From contig NZ_CABFVD010000003.1 in the NCBI RefSeq assembly GCF_902143515.1, positions 41,131 through 105,130 of the forward strand: DNA of 64,000 nucleotides. The letters run 5' to 3'. The DNA is from Hathewaya massiliensis (lineage in GTDB: Bacteria > Bacillota > Clostridia > Clostridiales > Clostridiaceae). This document shows, one piece after another, positions 17,761-25,586 of the stretch. Position 1 is the stretch's first letter. Each line of letters starts with the position of its first letter. The notes below the pieces were generated by a model. The model was not told the origin of the DNA and did no database searches. It saw nothing but the letters and a program-made list of their open reading frames with translations. Both the position numbers and the translations under genes were made by a program.

Positions 17761-17870
17761 TGTATAAAAATACATAGTAAATGAATTAAGCCTATAACTT
17801 ATGATGGCATGAAAATTGAAGTAATAGCGAGAATTTAATAGAGTTTGTCCAAAATAAAGGGGTTAATCCG

Positions 17871-18613
17871 GTACAGTTCCTCAATACTATGTGGAAGATA
17901 ACCACCCCGCCATTATTCCAAGAGATATTTACATGATTGTTCAAGAGGAACTAGTGCGCAGGCGCGTGGTTCATACCAGCAGTAATGGTAAGAAACGAAG
18001 CTTTAGCTCAAACCACTGCTTCTCACAGATTGTATTCTGCGGTGACTGCGGTGAGATTTTTAGAAGAATCCACTGGAACAACCACGGATGCAAATCTATT
18101 GTCTGGCGCTGCATTAGCCGCTTAGAGAGTACCGGCATTAAGGAGCCTTGCCGTGCAAGAACGGTTAACGAGCTGCTCCTTCAGGAGATTGCCTTAAAAG
18201 CTATCAATCAGACAATTGCCGACAAGGACAGCTTTACCAAAGCCTTACAGCAGAACATTGCTAAAGCAGTACGCTTATCCGATGTATCGTCGGTAGAAAG
18301 TATTGATGATAAACTTACAGAGCTACAACAAGAGCTTCTTAAAATGGCAAACAAGCGCCAAGACTATGATGAGATTACTGATGAAATCTTTAGGCTCCGT
18401 GAACTTAAGCAACAGGCGGAGGTTGATACGGTCACCAGAAATGAGCAAATAGGACGCATCACCGACCTGCAGAACTTCATCAATGAACAGCCTACCGATA
18501 TTCAGGAGTTTGATGAAAAGCTGGTTAGGAGGTTAATTGGGAAGATTACTGTATTTGAGGATAGATTTGAAGTTGAGTTTAAGTCTGGTGTTAGTGTTGA
18601 GATTGAGGAATAA
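17871..18613 (+). pseudogene. Second large serine recombinase, C-terminal fragment
   Basis: From the end of the IS3 element the frame reads VPQYYVEDNHPAII and continues to the stop at 18613. It covers the end of the recombinase domain, the zinc ribbon (FCGDCGEIFRR, WRC, CRAR), a long coiled coil (about 130-200 of the fragment) and the C-terminal tail FEDRFEVEFKSGV. It is homologous to, but clearly different from, the recombinase at 15195-16460 and points the other way. Base composition is richer in GC than its surroundings, suggesting recent acquisition. The catalytic domain is absent. Confidence 0.85.
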
Positions 18614-18665
18614 GACAAAAACAAGCACCCTACATCGATTTAAAGTAAGAAATTTTTCAAAAAAG

Positions 18666-18702
18666 AAGAATCCATATCAGTATTTTACTGTTATGGATTC
18701 TT
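18666..18702. terminator. Strong hairpin between convergent genes
   Basis: AAGAATCCATA (18666-18676) and TATGGATTCTT (18692-18702) are perfect arms, with an inner stem CAGTA/TACTG. T-rich sequence on both sides allows a bidirectional terminator for the recombinase fragment and the PIN-domain operon. Confidence 0.65.
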
Positions 18703-18704
18703 TA

Positions 18705-19241
18705 CTATTTACCCTTTAATTTTATGTACTCAGAAAAAGATGATGCTCCTAGTTTTCTACGTTTTGCAAGCATAGAAGCCCAAATTGTATTTCCGTCATC
18801 TTCTGTAATATAGCCTTTTTCCAATGCCTCAATTAATATATCTCCAGTGGTAATGTGCCTCAATTTGAACTCGCTGATATATGTGCTAATATCTTTTAAA
18901 TTATTACTTGCTACAATACCATTATTAGTTTTTGCCAGTGCAATAGAAGCAGCTTCTCCTGGGCCGATTATCTTATGACCTTTATCTGGTGTAGTTGTAA
19001 GTTTTTGATACAAAGCATAAGTTTCACTGCCTACATTGATGGTTTCCAAACTAGCTTGCCCATTGTTAATCAGGAAATCAATTCGCTGTTTTAAATGCGG
19101 CGTAGTTGGATAAGATAATTCGTCATATGCTGGTTTTGGAATCACGACCATTCCAGGATAAAGTAAATTTAATAAATTCTGTTGATTTACCCATAAAAAA
19201 GCTGAAATACAGTCACTATCGAAGAAAAGCGAATCAGTCAT
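18705..19241 (-). CDS. PIN-like domain protein
   Basis: The 178-residue protein begins MTDSLFFDSDCISAFLWVNQ with an early Asp as in PIN nucleases, followed by IPKPAYDEL, GPGEAASIALAKTN (conserved acidic position) and IVASNNLKDIS near residue 130, where PIN proteins carry the final acidic cluster. The start overlaps the ImmA/IrrE-type gene by 8 bases, so the genes are translationally coupled. In an Xre / peptidase / PIN arrangement it is the likely effector or toxin; that is inference. The final acidic residues look weakened (NNLKD rather than D..D), so nuclease activity is not certain. Confidence 0.65.
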   Translation of the reverse strand: MTDSLFFDSDCISAFLWVNQQNLLNLLYPGMVVIPKPAYDELSYPTTPHLKQRIDFLINNGQASLETINVGSETYALYQKLTTTPDKGHKIIGPGEAASIALAKTNNGIVASNNLKDISTYISEFKLRHITTGDILIEALEKGYITEDDGNTIWASMLAKRRKLGASSFSEYIKLKGK

Positions 19242-19989
19242 TCAATTCGCCCCCTTCGGATTCATCACCGTAAACAAGATCGGGTCTAAAAGCAGTCAGC
19301 AAAAGTTGCTCATATTTACCCGTTGAAACAAGATCTTTTTCAAAAAGCTCTTCGGCTTGTTGAATATAATATCCATATGTTTTAAATTGCTTGTTTTCCG
19401 GAAGAGGTTTATAAAGAGTATCATCATAACCTAAATTAACAGCCGAACGTATTACACCTTGCCTAAACTGATCTGCTTGTTGTGGGGTTAACTTGTTATC
19501 TTCAATTAATCTACACAGCATAGCTTGCCGGCTTACCCCAAAATATTGTTCCAATTTGACAATCTCTTTTATTCCTAAACTATCCGATGTACTGCTTTGT
19601 ATCTTTTTAATTGCTTCAGATAAAGCGACTGGTGGCATAAGAAAATAGGAGGCAAACTGGTCAGCAACCTTTTCAACCTCATTGCCACACCCAATTTTCA
19701 TTGAACATACCGTCGAATGTTTATTTTCATCAAAATATAAGTGAAATAATTCATGAGCCATAGAGAATCGCTGTCTGCCTACAGACATAGAAGAATTGAC
19801 GGCAATAACTGGGTTGCCATCATTCTTTATACACATTCCACTTAAATGATCTCCCATTGGATAAAAAACTAAAGTTAATTGTGGAATTGTGTGTGCCAAC
19901 GAAAAAATATCGACTGGTGATGTAGTATCTTCACCTAACTCTTTTCGTAAACTTAATGCTTTTGTGCAAAGATCTAATTTATCTATCAA
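19234..19989 (-). CDS. ImmA/IrrE-type metallopeptidase (COG2856)
   Basis: The 251-residue protein carries FSMAHELFHLYFDE at about 80-93, the HExxH zinc motif of ImmA/IrrE peptidases, then VEKVADQFASYFLMPP with the third ligand region. This family cleaves Xre-type repressors to release repression; the adjacent Xre gene is the expected partner. It overlaps the upstream Xre gene by 11 bases and the downstream PIN gene by 8 bases, which indicates a single three-gene operon. Confidence 0.88.
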   Translation of the reverse strand: MIDKLDLCTKALSLRKELGEDTTSPVDIFSLAHTIPQLTLVFYPMGDHLSGMCIKNDGNPVIAVNSSMSVGRQRFSMAHELFHLYFDENKHSTVCSMKIGCGNEVEKVADQFASYFLMPPVALSEAIKKIQSSTSDSLGIKEIVKLEQYFGVSRQAMLCRLIEDNKLTPQQADQFRQGVIRSAVNLGYDDTLYKPLPENKQFKTYGYYIQQAEELFEKDLVSTGKYEQLLLTAFRPDLVYGDESEGGELND

Positions 19990-20332
19990 TTCCGTTGCCT
20001 CCTAACAATTGTGTCATAAAATTCGAATTTAAAGCAATCCTATTTATGGCACTAATTGTCTCTAAATCATCTTCGTTAATCTCACTGGCTCTTAGAGCAA
20101 ACGAAATTCGATTTGCAGGAATTGATTCTAGACAAAAGCTCTCTGTTGTAACACCAAATAATGCAGCTAACTTATCAAGCATATCCGAAGTCAAGGATCG
20201 TTCATTTTTTTCAAATTTAGATATTAAACTTTGATCAACATTTAAATATTTGGCAAGATTACTTTGTGTAAAACCGCTTTGCTCTCTTAAAGCCTTTATA
20301 TTTTCACTAATTCTAAACATTGCATTGTCCAT
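19979..20332 (-). CDS. Xre-family repressor of the ImmA/PIN operon
   Basis: The start was set at ATG 20332 because AAGAAGGAGG lies just upstream; a longer frame from 20377 would translate the ribosome site. The 117-residue protein has a helix-turn-helix (FTQSNLAKYLNVDQSLISKF) and a C-terminal tail typical of repressors cleaved by ImmA/IrrE peptidases. It probably represses its own operon. Repeats at 20463-20631 lie upstream of it. Confidence 0.85.
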   Translation of the reverse strand: MDNAMFRISENIKALREQSGFTQSNLAKYLNVDQSLISKFEKNERSLTSDMLDKLAALFGVTTESFCLESIPANRISFALRASEINEDDLETISAINRIALNSNFMTQLLGGNGIDR

Positions 20333-20462
20333 AATAATACCTCCTTCTTTACTATTATTATATGCCATCTTTGTCATAAAATCAACATGTTTTCAAAAAT
20401 AATTTATGACAAAGCATGCAAACTTGTGATTGTGTCAACATCCAACCTGCTCACAAATCCTT

Positions 20463-20631
20463 GACATCTATCCTATAGCCTACGTCTATCCTGAACACAC
20501 AACCCTAAGGATATGACATCTATCCTATAGTCTATAAAAATTGACATCTATCCTGACTTCTAAACTATCCGTTATTTTCCAGTAGATATGTTTCCACGAA
20601 TTAGTTTTGCTCGTAAAAACAGGATAGATGT
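20463..20631. repeat. Spaced repeat array GACATCTATCCT
   Basis: GACATCTATCCT occurs at 20463-20474, 20515-20526 and 20543-20554. A shortened copy (GTCTATCCTGA) starts at 20484 and an inverted copy (AGGATAGATGT) lies at 20621-20631. Spacing is irregular, so this is not a CRISPR. The array lies between the Xre operon and an rlmD-like core. It may be recombinase arm sites, operators or plasmid-type iterons. 20378-20462 shows no other feature. Confidence 0.55.
20579..20598 (+). repeat. rlmD-like attachment core, plus orientation
   Basis: ccagtagatatgtttccacg reads P-V-D-M-F-P-R on the plus strand, the motif found near the C-terminus of RlmD. It is inverted relative to the other four copies in the window. 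No methyltransferase coding sequence continues on either side. Confidence 0.45.
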
Positions 20632-20689
20632 ACCATAATACAAAACACTAGAAAGCCTAGTAAATAAGGCTTTTTCAACCGATTACTTA

Positions 20690-20835
20690 TCTACCCTCGA
20701 CATCAGTACCACGCACTCAACGTGGCTTGAGAGGACAGAATGAATGTCATTTGAGTATGTTCGTTCTCGGAAACATATCCACTGCGTTTTTAGCACTATC
20801 GGTAGACGGGAACATATCCATTCATGATAAAAAAT
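20690..20835 (-). pseudogene. Stacked rlmD/rumA 3'-end remnants
   Basis: The minus strand reads MDMFPSTDSAKN, then AVDMFPRTN, and, in another frame, SSHVECVVLMSRVDK followed by stop at about 20690. The last block is the C-terminus of a second, distinct RumA-type methyltransferase, and the first two are separate copies of the preceding V-D-M-F-P motif. This looks like successive integration and excision at the same gene end. 20836-21109 contains only short decayed coding-like stretches. Confidence 0.55.
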
Positions 20836-21109
20836 AACGTGTCTAATTGCATAATCATGATTGAGTAGAGTTGTCAAAAGAATAAACATAACGTATTTCA
20901 GTAAGTTTTTTTCCTGTAATTTCAATAATGCATTCATCGTCTTCATTGCATCGCCACTTATTCTTCCGGCTGAATCAATACTACCCCCTGCTCTGAGATG
21001 ACAATAATGATATCACCTGAAGCTGGTATCCCCTTGTTGGAAGTATATCTTTCAAAAAATTTGACAAAACTTATCATCTAGTACAATTTCCATGCCTAAA
21101 ACCACAATA

Positions 21110-21337
21110 TTAATATCCCTCGACTACTATAACTTCACCTTCTTCATCAGTTGGGGGTTGAAAATGATCATAATAAGTGGAAGCTGTTTGCTCCGTCAAT
21201 ATGATATCATTTTGATGATTTCCGTTTCTTTTTCGAATACGTTCCATAACAACTTCCTTAGGTGTCTTTATATAATAGATTTTGGGTTCTATGTCGTATT
21301 TCTTTAATAATGAAATATATTCATTTCTCATTTCTCT
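21110..21337 (-). pseudogene. Kinase-like ATPase, C-terminal half (split by IS21 copy B)
   Basis: The minus frame MRNEYISLLKKYDIEPKIYY and onward is the direct continuation of the N-terminal half at 24243-24516. Removing IS21 copy B and one TTTCTCT repeat gives the continuous reading ...FWSREMRNEYISLL... The tail holds a lid-like region with basic residues (ERIRKRNGNHQNDIILTEQ) and ends VIVVEGY. It belongs to small P-loop kinases (polynucleotide kinase or zeta-toxin-like). Confidence 0.85.
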
Positions 21338-21444
21338 TGTTGATTTATAATTAAAACTGACCCACCTTTAATACTTAAAATTGACCCGTCAAAAATAATA
21401 ATGTACCCTAATCATGAAAGAAAAGATTGGGGTGAAAAGTTAAG

Positions 21445-22941
21445 GTGAAAGAAGTGCAAGATTGGATTACAGTAAATAGACTTTATAAGAAAGGAGTACC
21501 AATAAGACAAATTGCAAGGCAGCTAAAAATATCAAGAAATACTGTAAGGAAGTTAATAAAACTAAAAGAGGAACCTAAATATAGTAGAAGCCATTATGAA
21601 ACTAAGGTAGACAAGTACAAAGATGATATAAATATGTGGTACTTAGATCCCTTATATAATTTTAATGGAACTAGAATATTTAGAGAACTCATAAAGAAAG
21701 GATATACTGGAAGCATCGGCCCTGTGTATAGATTTTTAAATAAGTTAAAGGATGAGAAAACTAAAGTTAGCTCAAAAGCCACTAGAAGAGTTGAAACTCC
21801 TTTAGGCGATCAAGCCCAATTCGATTGGTCAGAATATAAGGTTTTTATAAATGAAAAGTTAGTAACTGTATATTGTATAACAATGATTTTAGCTGCTTCT
21901 AGGAAAAAAGCTATAGTATTTAGTAAAAAAGTGGATGGCGAAAGCCTTTACGAAGCAATTCATGAACTCTTCTTAGACTTAGGTGGGGTAACAAAGGAGT
22001 TATTAATAGATAATCCTAAGGCATTAGTTATACATAATGATACTGGATACGAAGTAGACTTTAACATAAGTGCGTTGAGATTGGCCACATTTTTAGGATT
22101 TGAATTTAATGCTTGTGCACCATATAGGGCTAGGACTAAAGGGAAAATAGAAAAGCCATATCAATACATAGAGGAGCAATTTATCAAAGGAAATAGTTTT
22201 CAATCAATGGAGGAATTAAATTTTAGAAGTAAAAAATTTGTTGCTGAATGGAATAATAAAGTTCATGGAACTACTAAAAGAATACCAAATGAAATGTTCT
22301 TAGAAGAACTTGAAACTCTACTACCTGTAAAAAAATCTAAATTTATTATAGAAGAACTAAAGCAAAGAAAAGTGAGCTTAGACTCATTTATATCTGTAGA
22401 TGGTAATAAGTATAGTGTTCCAATAGAATACGTAGGGAAAAAGATAAAATTCAGAATAATATATGGATATAAAATAGAAGTGTTCAATGATAATTTAGAA
22501 GTTATAGCTTGCCATGAGGTAATTATTAATAAAACTAATGGGATAGTAGCTGTTGATGAACATTATGGACATTTAAATAATTTAGTCCCAAAATCTTTAC
22601 CAGAAATACGCAGACAAATGGAGAATACATTTGTTTGTGGTAAGTTATATTATGCAGAAGCAAGTAAAAGACTTAAACAGCCTAGTTTTCATGCAAAGGG
22701 CTTTCTTAAATTAAAGGAACTGTACAACGTTGAAACCTTGAATCTTATTCTAGAATACTGTTTAAAGCATCATATCTACGATATTAATGATATTAAAAAA
22801 GTTATAAAAGAAAACTACTTAGATATAATTGGAAATAAAATATCGGTAGATAGTAATAAAACCAATTCCTCAGAATTAGTTAGAGGTTTAAGTTATTATG
22901 AAAAACTATATAACTATGAACAAAAGGAGGGTCAAATTTGA
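21445..22941 (+). CDS. istA: IS21-family transposase IstA (copy B)
   Basis: This 498-residue protein starts at GTG 21445; an in-frame TGA just upstream rules out a longer start. The helix-turn-helix and DDE residues match copy A. Scattered substitutions in the C-terminal third (for example FVCGKLYYAEA against FAYGKLYYEEA) show that the copies diverged by more than simple recent duplication, or that one came from a variant element. Confidence 0.94.
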   Translation: MKEVQDWITVNRLYKKGVPIRQIARQLKISRNTVRKLIKLKEEPKYSRSHYETKVDKYKDDINMWYLDPLYNFNGTRIFRELIKKGYTGSIGPVYRFLNKLKDEKTKVSSKATRRVETPLGDQAQFDWSEYKVFINEKLVTVYCITMILAASRKKAIVFSKKVDGESLYEAIHELFLDLGGVTKELLIDNPKALVIHNDTGYEVDFNISALRLATFLGFEFNACAPYRARTKGKIEKPYQYIEEQFIKGNSFQSMEELNFRSKKFVAEWNNKVHGTTKRIPNEMFLEELETLLPVKKSKFIIEELKQRKVSLDSFISVDGNKYSVPIEYVGKKIKFRIIYGYKIEVFNDNLEVIACHEVIINKTNGIVAVDEHYGHLNNLVPKSLPEIRRQMENTFVCGKLYYAEASKRLKQPSFHAKGFLKLKELYNVETLNLILEYCLKHHIYDINDIKKVIKENYLDIIGNKISVDSNKTNSSELVRGLSYYEKLYNYEQKEGQI

Positions 22942-23717
22942 TTGAAAATACTAAAATTAACACATCAAGATCATATATAGACTCAGCTTTAAAAAGATTT
23001 AAACTCTTAGATATAGGTGAGAATTATGAAGAAGTTATAAAACATGCTATTGAAAATAAGTTATCTTATAGAGAATTTCTATCTAAGTTACTGGAATTAG
23101 AAACAGAAGGAAAGTTAAATAGATTAAAAGAAAGAAATATTAAAAATGCTAAATTTGAAGGAATAAAAACGCTTGAAACCTTTGATTTTAATGCTGAAAT
23201 TAAAATTGAGGAATCAAAAGTTAGGGAGTTATATAACATAAACTTTATTGAGAAAAAAGAAAATATAATATTTATAGGACCACCAGGTGTCGGTAAAAGT
23301 CATTTAGCTACCGCTTTAGGGATAAGAGCATGTGAATTAGGTTTGAAAGTTCTATTTATCACGGCAAAAGATCTTATTGAAAACTTATATAGAGACTATG
23401 AAAAAGGAACTTTAAAAAACAGTTTTAATAAACTTAAAAAGATTGATTTATTAATTATAGATGAGTTAGGCCATTTTATGATGGATAAAGAAAAAGAGAG
23501 TATATTTTTTCAACTTATCCGCCACAGATACGAAAAAAACTCTCTTATAATAACTACCAATATCCCCTTAGGAGATTGGAGTAAAATATTTAGCAGCGAG
23601 TTAGCTGCCACCGCTATACTCGATAGACTGCTACATCATTGTCATATTCTAAGTATAACAGGTGATAGCTATAGGGTAAAGGAATTTTTAATGAGAGGTG
23701 AAAATTGTGCCAAATAG
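22938..23717 (+). CDS. istB: IS21 helper ATPase IstB (copy B)
   Basis: The 259-residue protein is identical to copy A, with GPPGVGKSHLA and LLIIDELGH motifs. It overlaps istA by 4 bases and the third ORF by 20 bases. Confidence 0.94.
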   Translation: MIENTKINTSRSYIDSALKRFKLLDIGENYEEVIKHAIENKLSYREFLSKLLELETEGKLNRLKERNIKNAKFEGIKTLETFDFNAEIKIEESKVRELYNINFIEKKENIIFIGPPGVGKSHLATALGIRACELGLKVLFITAKDLIENLYRDYEKGTLKNSFNKLKKIDLLIIDELGHFMMDKEKESIFFQLIRHRYEKNSLIITTNIPLGDWSKIFSSELAATAILDRLLHHCHILSITGDSYRVKEFLMRGENCAK

Positions 23718-24135
23718 AAATGTAAGCATTGACTTTGAAAAGTTCGTTGAAATTTTTAATAATGACGGGAAGCCTACGGCTAAAAAATATATCGAAGATA
23801 CTTACGATATTACATACAATATTGCACAAAGGCGCTTAGTCAAGGAAACAAATTATGTGTTTAGCAGAGCTACTAAAAAATATATTGTTCAAAATAAAAC
23901 CGAGGAAGTGTTCATTAGTACAGATAAATTATTTGAAGGTAAATTTATATCAAAAGATAAACAAAGTACCTTAAATGAGAAAAACATAAGTTTTGATGAT
24001 ATTTTAACTGATATTTTAAAAGATAGATTAACGGAGTTAGGCAAGTTTTTCAATATTTCTCAAAGTTCTAAGGAAATTTCAATTAATATGAAATTACTAA
24101 ACTCCTCAGGATATAAAGTGAATATTTTAGATTAG
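23698..24135 (+). CDS. IS21 third ORF, unknown accessory protein
   Basis: This 145-codon ORF begins at GTG 23698 (or GTG 23707) inside the end of istB. The N-terminal region (FEKFVEIFNNDGKPTAKKYI, with further helices) looks like a helix-turn-helix of the kind that reads repeated DNA, and the C-terminal part is helical. Most IS21 elements carry only istA and istB, so this extra conserved ORF inside the inverted repeats is noteworthy. It may aid end binding or regulation. Confidence 0.65.
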   Translation: MKIVPNRNVSIDFEKFVEIFNNDGKPTAKKYIEDTYDITYNIAQRRLVKETNYVFSRATKKYIVQNKTEEVFISTDKLFEGKFISKDKQSTLNEKNISFDDILTDILKDRLTELGKFFNISQSSKEISINMKLLNSSGYKVNILD

Positions 24136-24147
24136 AAGTAATAAATA

Positions 24148-24189
24148 AGCAACCGATAAGTATATTTTTGATATTACTTATTGGTTGCT
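24148..24189 (+). terminator. Terminator hairpin in IS21 copy B
   Basis: The same hairpin as in copy A, with one base change in the left arm (AACCGATAAGTA against AACCAATAAGTA). It sits just after ORF3 and inside the element end. Confidence 0.6.
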
Positions 24190-24242
24190 TGATGGGTCAA
24201 TTTTAATTGAAAAAGTGGGTCAAATTTACTTGACAATCTACA

Positions 24243-24516
24243 TTTCTCTAGACCAAAATGAATAATCGAGAACAATATCAATGTTTTGCATGATAAGTGA
24301 AATTAGTTTTTCATCAAGATAGGTTTTAATATCTTCTAAAACCTCCTGAGGTAAAGGATGTTCATTCAAACCTCGTTTGAATGATTCTTCATCATAAGAT
24401 AGTATTGTCATCCCGGTACTTTCAAATTTTTTTGCTAGTGTTGATTTACCTGCTCCCGCAGGGCCGCACATTAAAATAACTTTACTTTTCGACAAATTAT
24501 CTACTGTATTTTTCAT
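24243..24516 (-). pseudogene. Kinase-like ATPase, N-terminal half (split by IS21 copy B)
   Basis: The minus frame starts at ATG 24516 with AGGAGG upstream and contains CGPAGAGKSTLAKKFESTG, a P-loop, then LSYDEESFKRGLNEHPLP and VLDYSFWSRE. It is interrupted at 24243 by the IS21 element. The restored protein would have about 163 residues and fits small phosphotransferases that use ATP on small molecules or nucleic acid ends. It is inactive in its present form. Confidence 0.85.
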
Positions 24517-24560
24517 TGATATAACCTCCTATAACAAACCAAGAAAACATGACACTCTCC

Positions 24561-24960
24561 TTAAGCATTATTACTATTCGCTCTTTTCATGATTTCCTGT
24601 ACTATTGATGTTTTAGCATTCGCATAGTGCTGGACATGCCTCCATTTATTCTTTGCCAAGCTTCGTTTGACTTGTGCATATTTGTCCCGATCAGTATCAT
24701 TAGTCCGCAACCAATCACGGAAGCGTAACATTCTATCAATCTCTGATGTGCCCAAACTGAACACATGCAGATTAATATCGGTATCCGGTCCTTTAAACAA
24801 ACGATGCTCAAACCAGTCAGGTTCTCGAATCTGTAGCACATATCCGGCCGCTTCCAACACTGGAACGTAGGATGACTCATCAGCAGAATCCTTAACAACC
24901 AACCGTATTCTTTTGCAACTCATCATCCGTTGTAGGCATGGAGGTATTATTAGATATCAT
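24561..24960 (-). pseudogene. GrpB-family protein with internal deletion
   Basis: A good start at ATG 24960 gives MISNNTSMPTTDDELQK, the normal N-terminus of GrpB (UPF0157) proteins, but the frame then shifts and stops. The downstream frame RLVVKDSADESSYVPVLEAA and on to 24561 is the normal C-terminal two thirds. The roughly 55-65 residues that should join them are missing, so an out-of-frame deletion has inactivated the gene. GrpB proteins are nucleotidyltransferase-fold proteins of uncertain function. Confidence 0.75.
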
Positions 24961-25054
24961 CTTATCGCACTCCTTTGCTGCTTATTATCTAGGGTTAAAC
25001 TTAACTACTATTTTTTCTTTGCGATATAAAATACATAACTGTAATAATCTACTA

Positions 25055-25549
25055 CTAATCTAAAATAAAGCGATTATAAGCTATCCTTTTTCCTGTGTTT
25101 GTTTTAAAGTTTTCATCTATACACTTTTTTATCTTTTCCTGTTCTTTTTCTTTATCCATAACCGTTAAATTTTCAAGCAAATCAGCTTCCCATTGTATTT
25201 GAAAATCAAGTCCATCAATTTTAGATGGAGTATGATGGTTGCCTATTATAAAGCATATTCTATCAATATTTTTGTTATAGCCTACCTTTTTTAATATTTC
25301 TTTCGCTACTTCTGGTCCTTCCTTTTCTTGATAGACACCATCAATAGAACCGTATTTTTTTTGTGCTTCAACCGCACCAATATCATGTAGTATAGCAATA
25401 ATACTGATGAATTCTTTTTCTTCCTCTCCGATATTTTCTCCTTTCATTATATCTTCTGCATTTTTCAAAACTTTGAGAGTATGCTCTATGCCAAAAGGAA
25501 TTTCTTTGAATACTTCTTTCATCTCTATAATAATTTTTTCTTTAAACAT
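25055..25549 (-). CDS. HD-domain phosphohydrolase
   Basis: The 164-residue protein shows the HD signature: His in GIEHTLKV (about 23), ILHDIG (about 54-59), GNHHTPS (about 104) and a later Asp in WEADLLENL. These are metal ligands of the HD superfamily, which hydrolyses phosphate esters, often nucleotides. It lies downstream of a methyltransferase, nucleotidyltransferase and MFS pump in the same direction, so it may be the last gene of that transcript. Substrate unknown. Confidence 0.82.
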   Translation of the reverse strand: MFKEKIIIEMKEVFKEIPFGIEHTLKVLKNAEDIMKGENIGEEEKEFISIIAILHDIGAVEAQKKYGSIDGVYQEKEGPEVAKEILKKVGYNKNIDRICFIIGNHHTPSKIDGLDFQIQWEADLLENLTVMDKEKEQEKIKKCIDENFKTNTGKRIAYNRFILD

Positions 25550-25586
25550 AAATTACCTCCATTTATACCTTATAGGTGTTTTAGTT

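Larger units (their letters stand above)
16461..17870 (+). mobile_element. IS3-family element (copy 2) at a rearrangement junction
   Basis: The same 1410-bp length and ends (CTCTTAAGCCCC ... GGGGTTAATCCG) as 7035-8444, with only a few base differences (for example near 17110 and 17140). The flanking bases are taac on the left and gtac on the right, so there is no target duplication. The left flank is a serine recombinase read leftward and the right flank is part of a different serine recombinase read rightward. Confidence 0.9.
21338..24242 (+). mobile_element. IS21-family element, copy B, with 7-bp target duplication
   Basis: This complete 2905-bp element runs from TGTTGATT to tgacaatctaca. 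TTTCTCT directly flanks both ends (21331-21337 and 24243-24249). It contains istA, istB and an intact third ORF and is the reference for defining the interrupted copy A. It disrupts a kinase-like gene read in the opposite direction. Confidence 0.95.

Noticed and set aside
20463-20631. Possible CRISPR array from the GACATCTATCCT repeats
   Set aside because: Repeats are only 12 bp, spacing is irregular (28 to 78 bp), one copy is inverted, and no cas genes are near.
24602-24898. 98-codon minus-strand ORF inside the GrpB region
   Set aside because: It is an alternative frame of the GrpB remnant, whose own frame matches the family.
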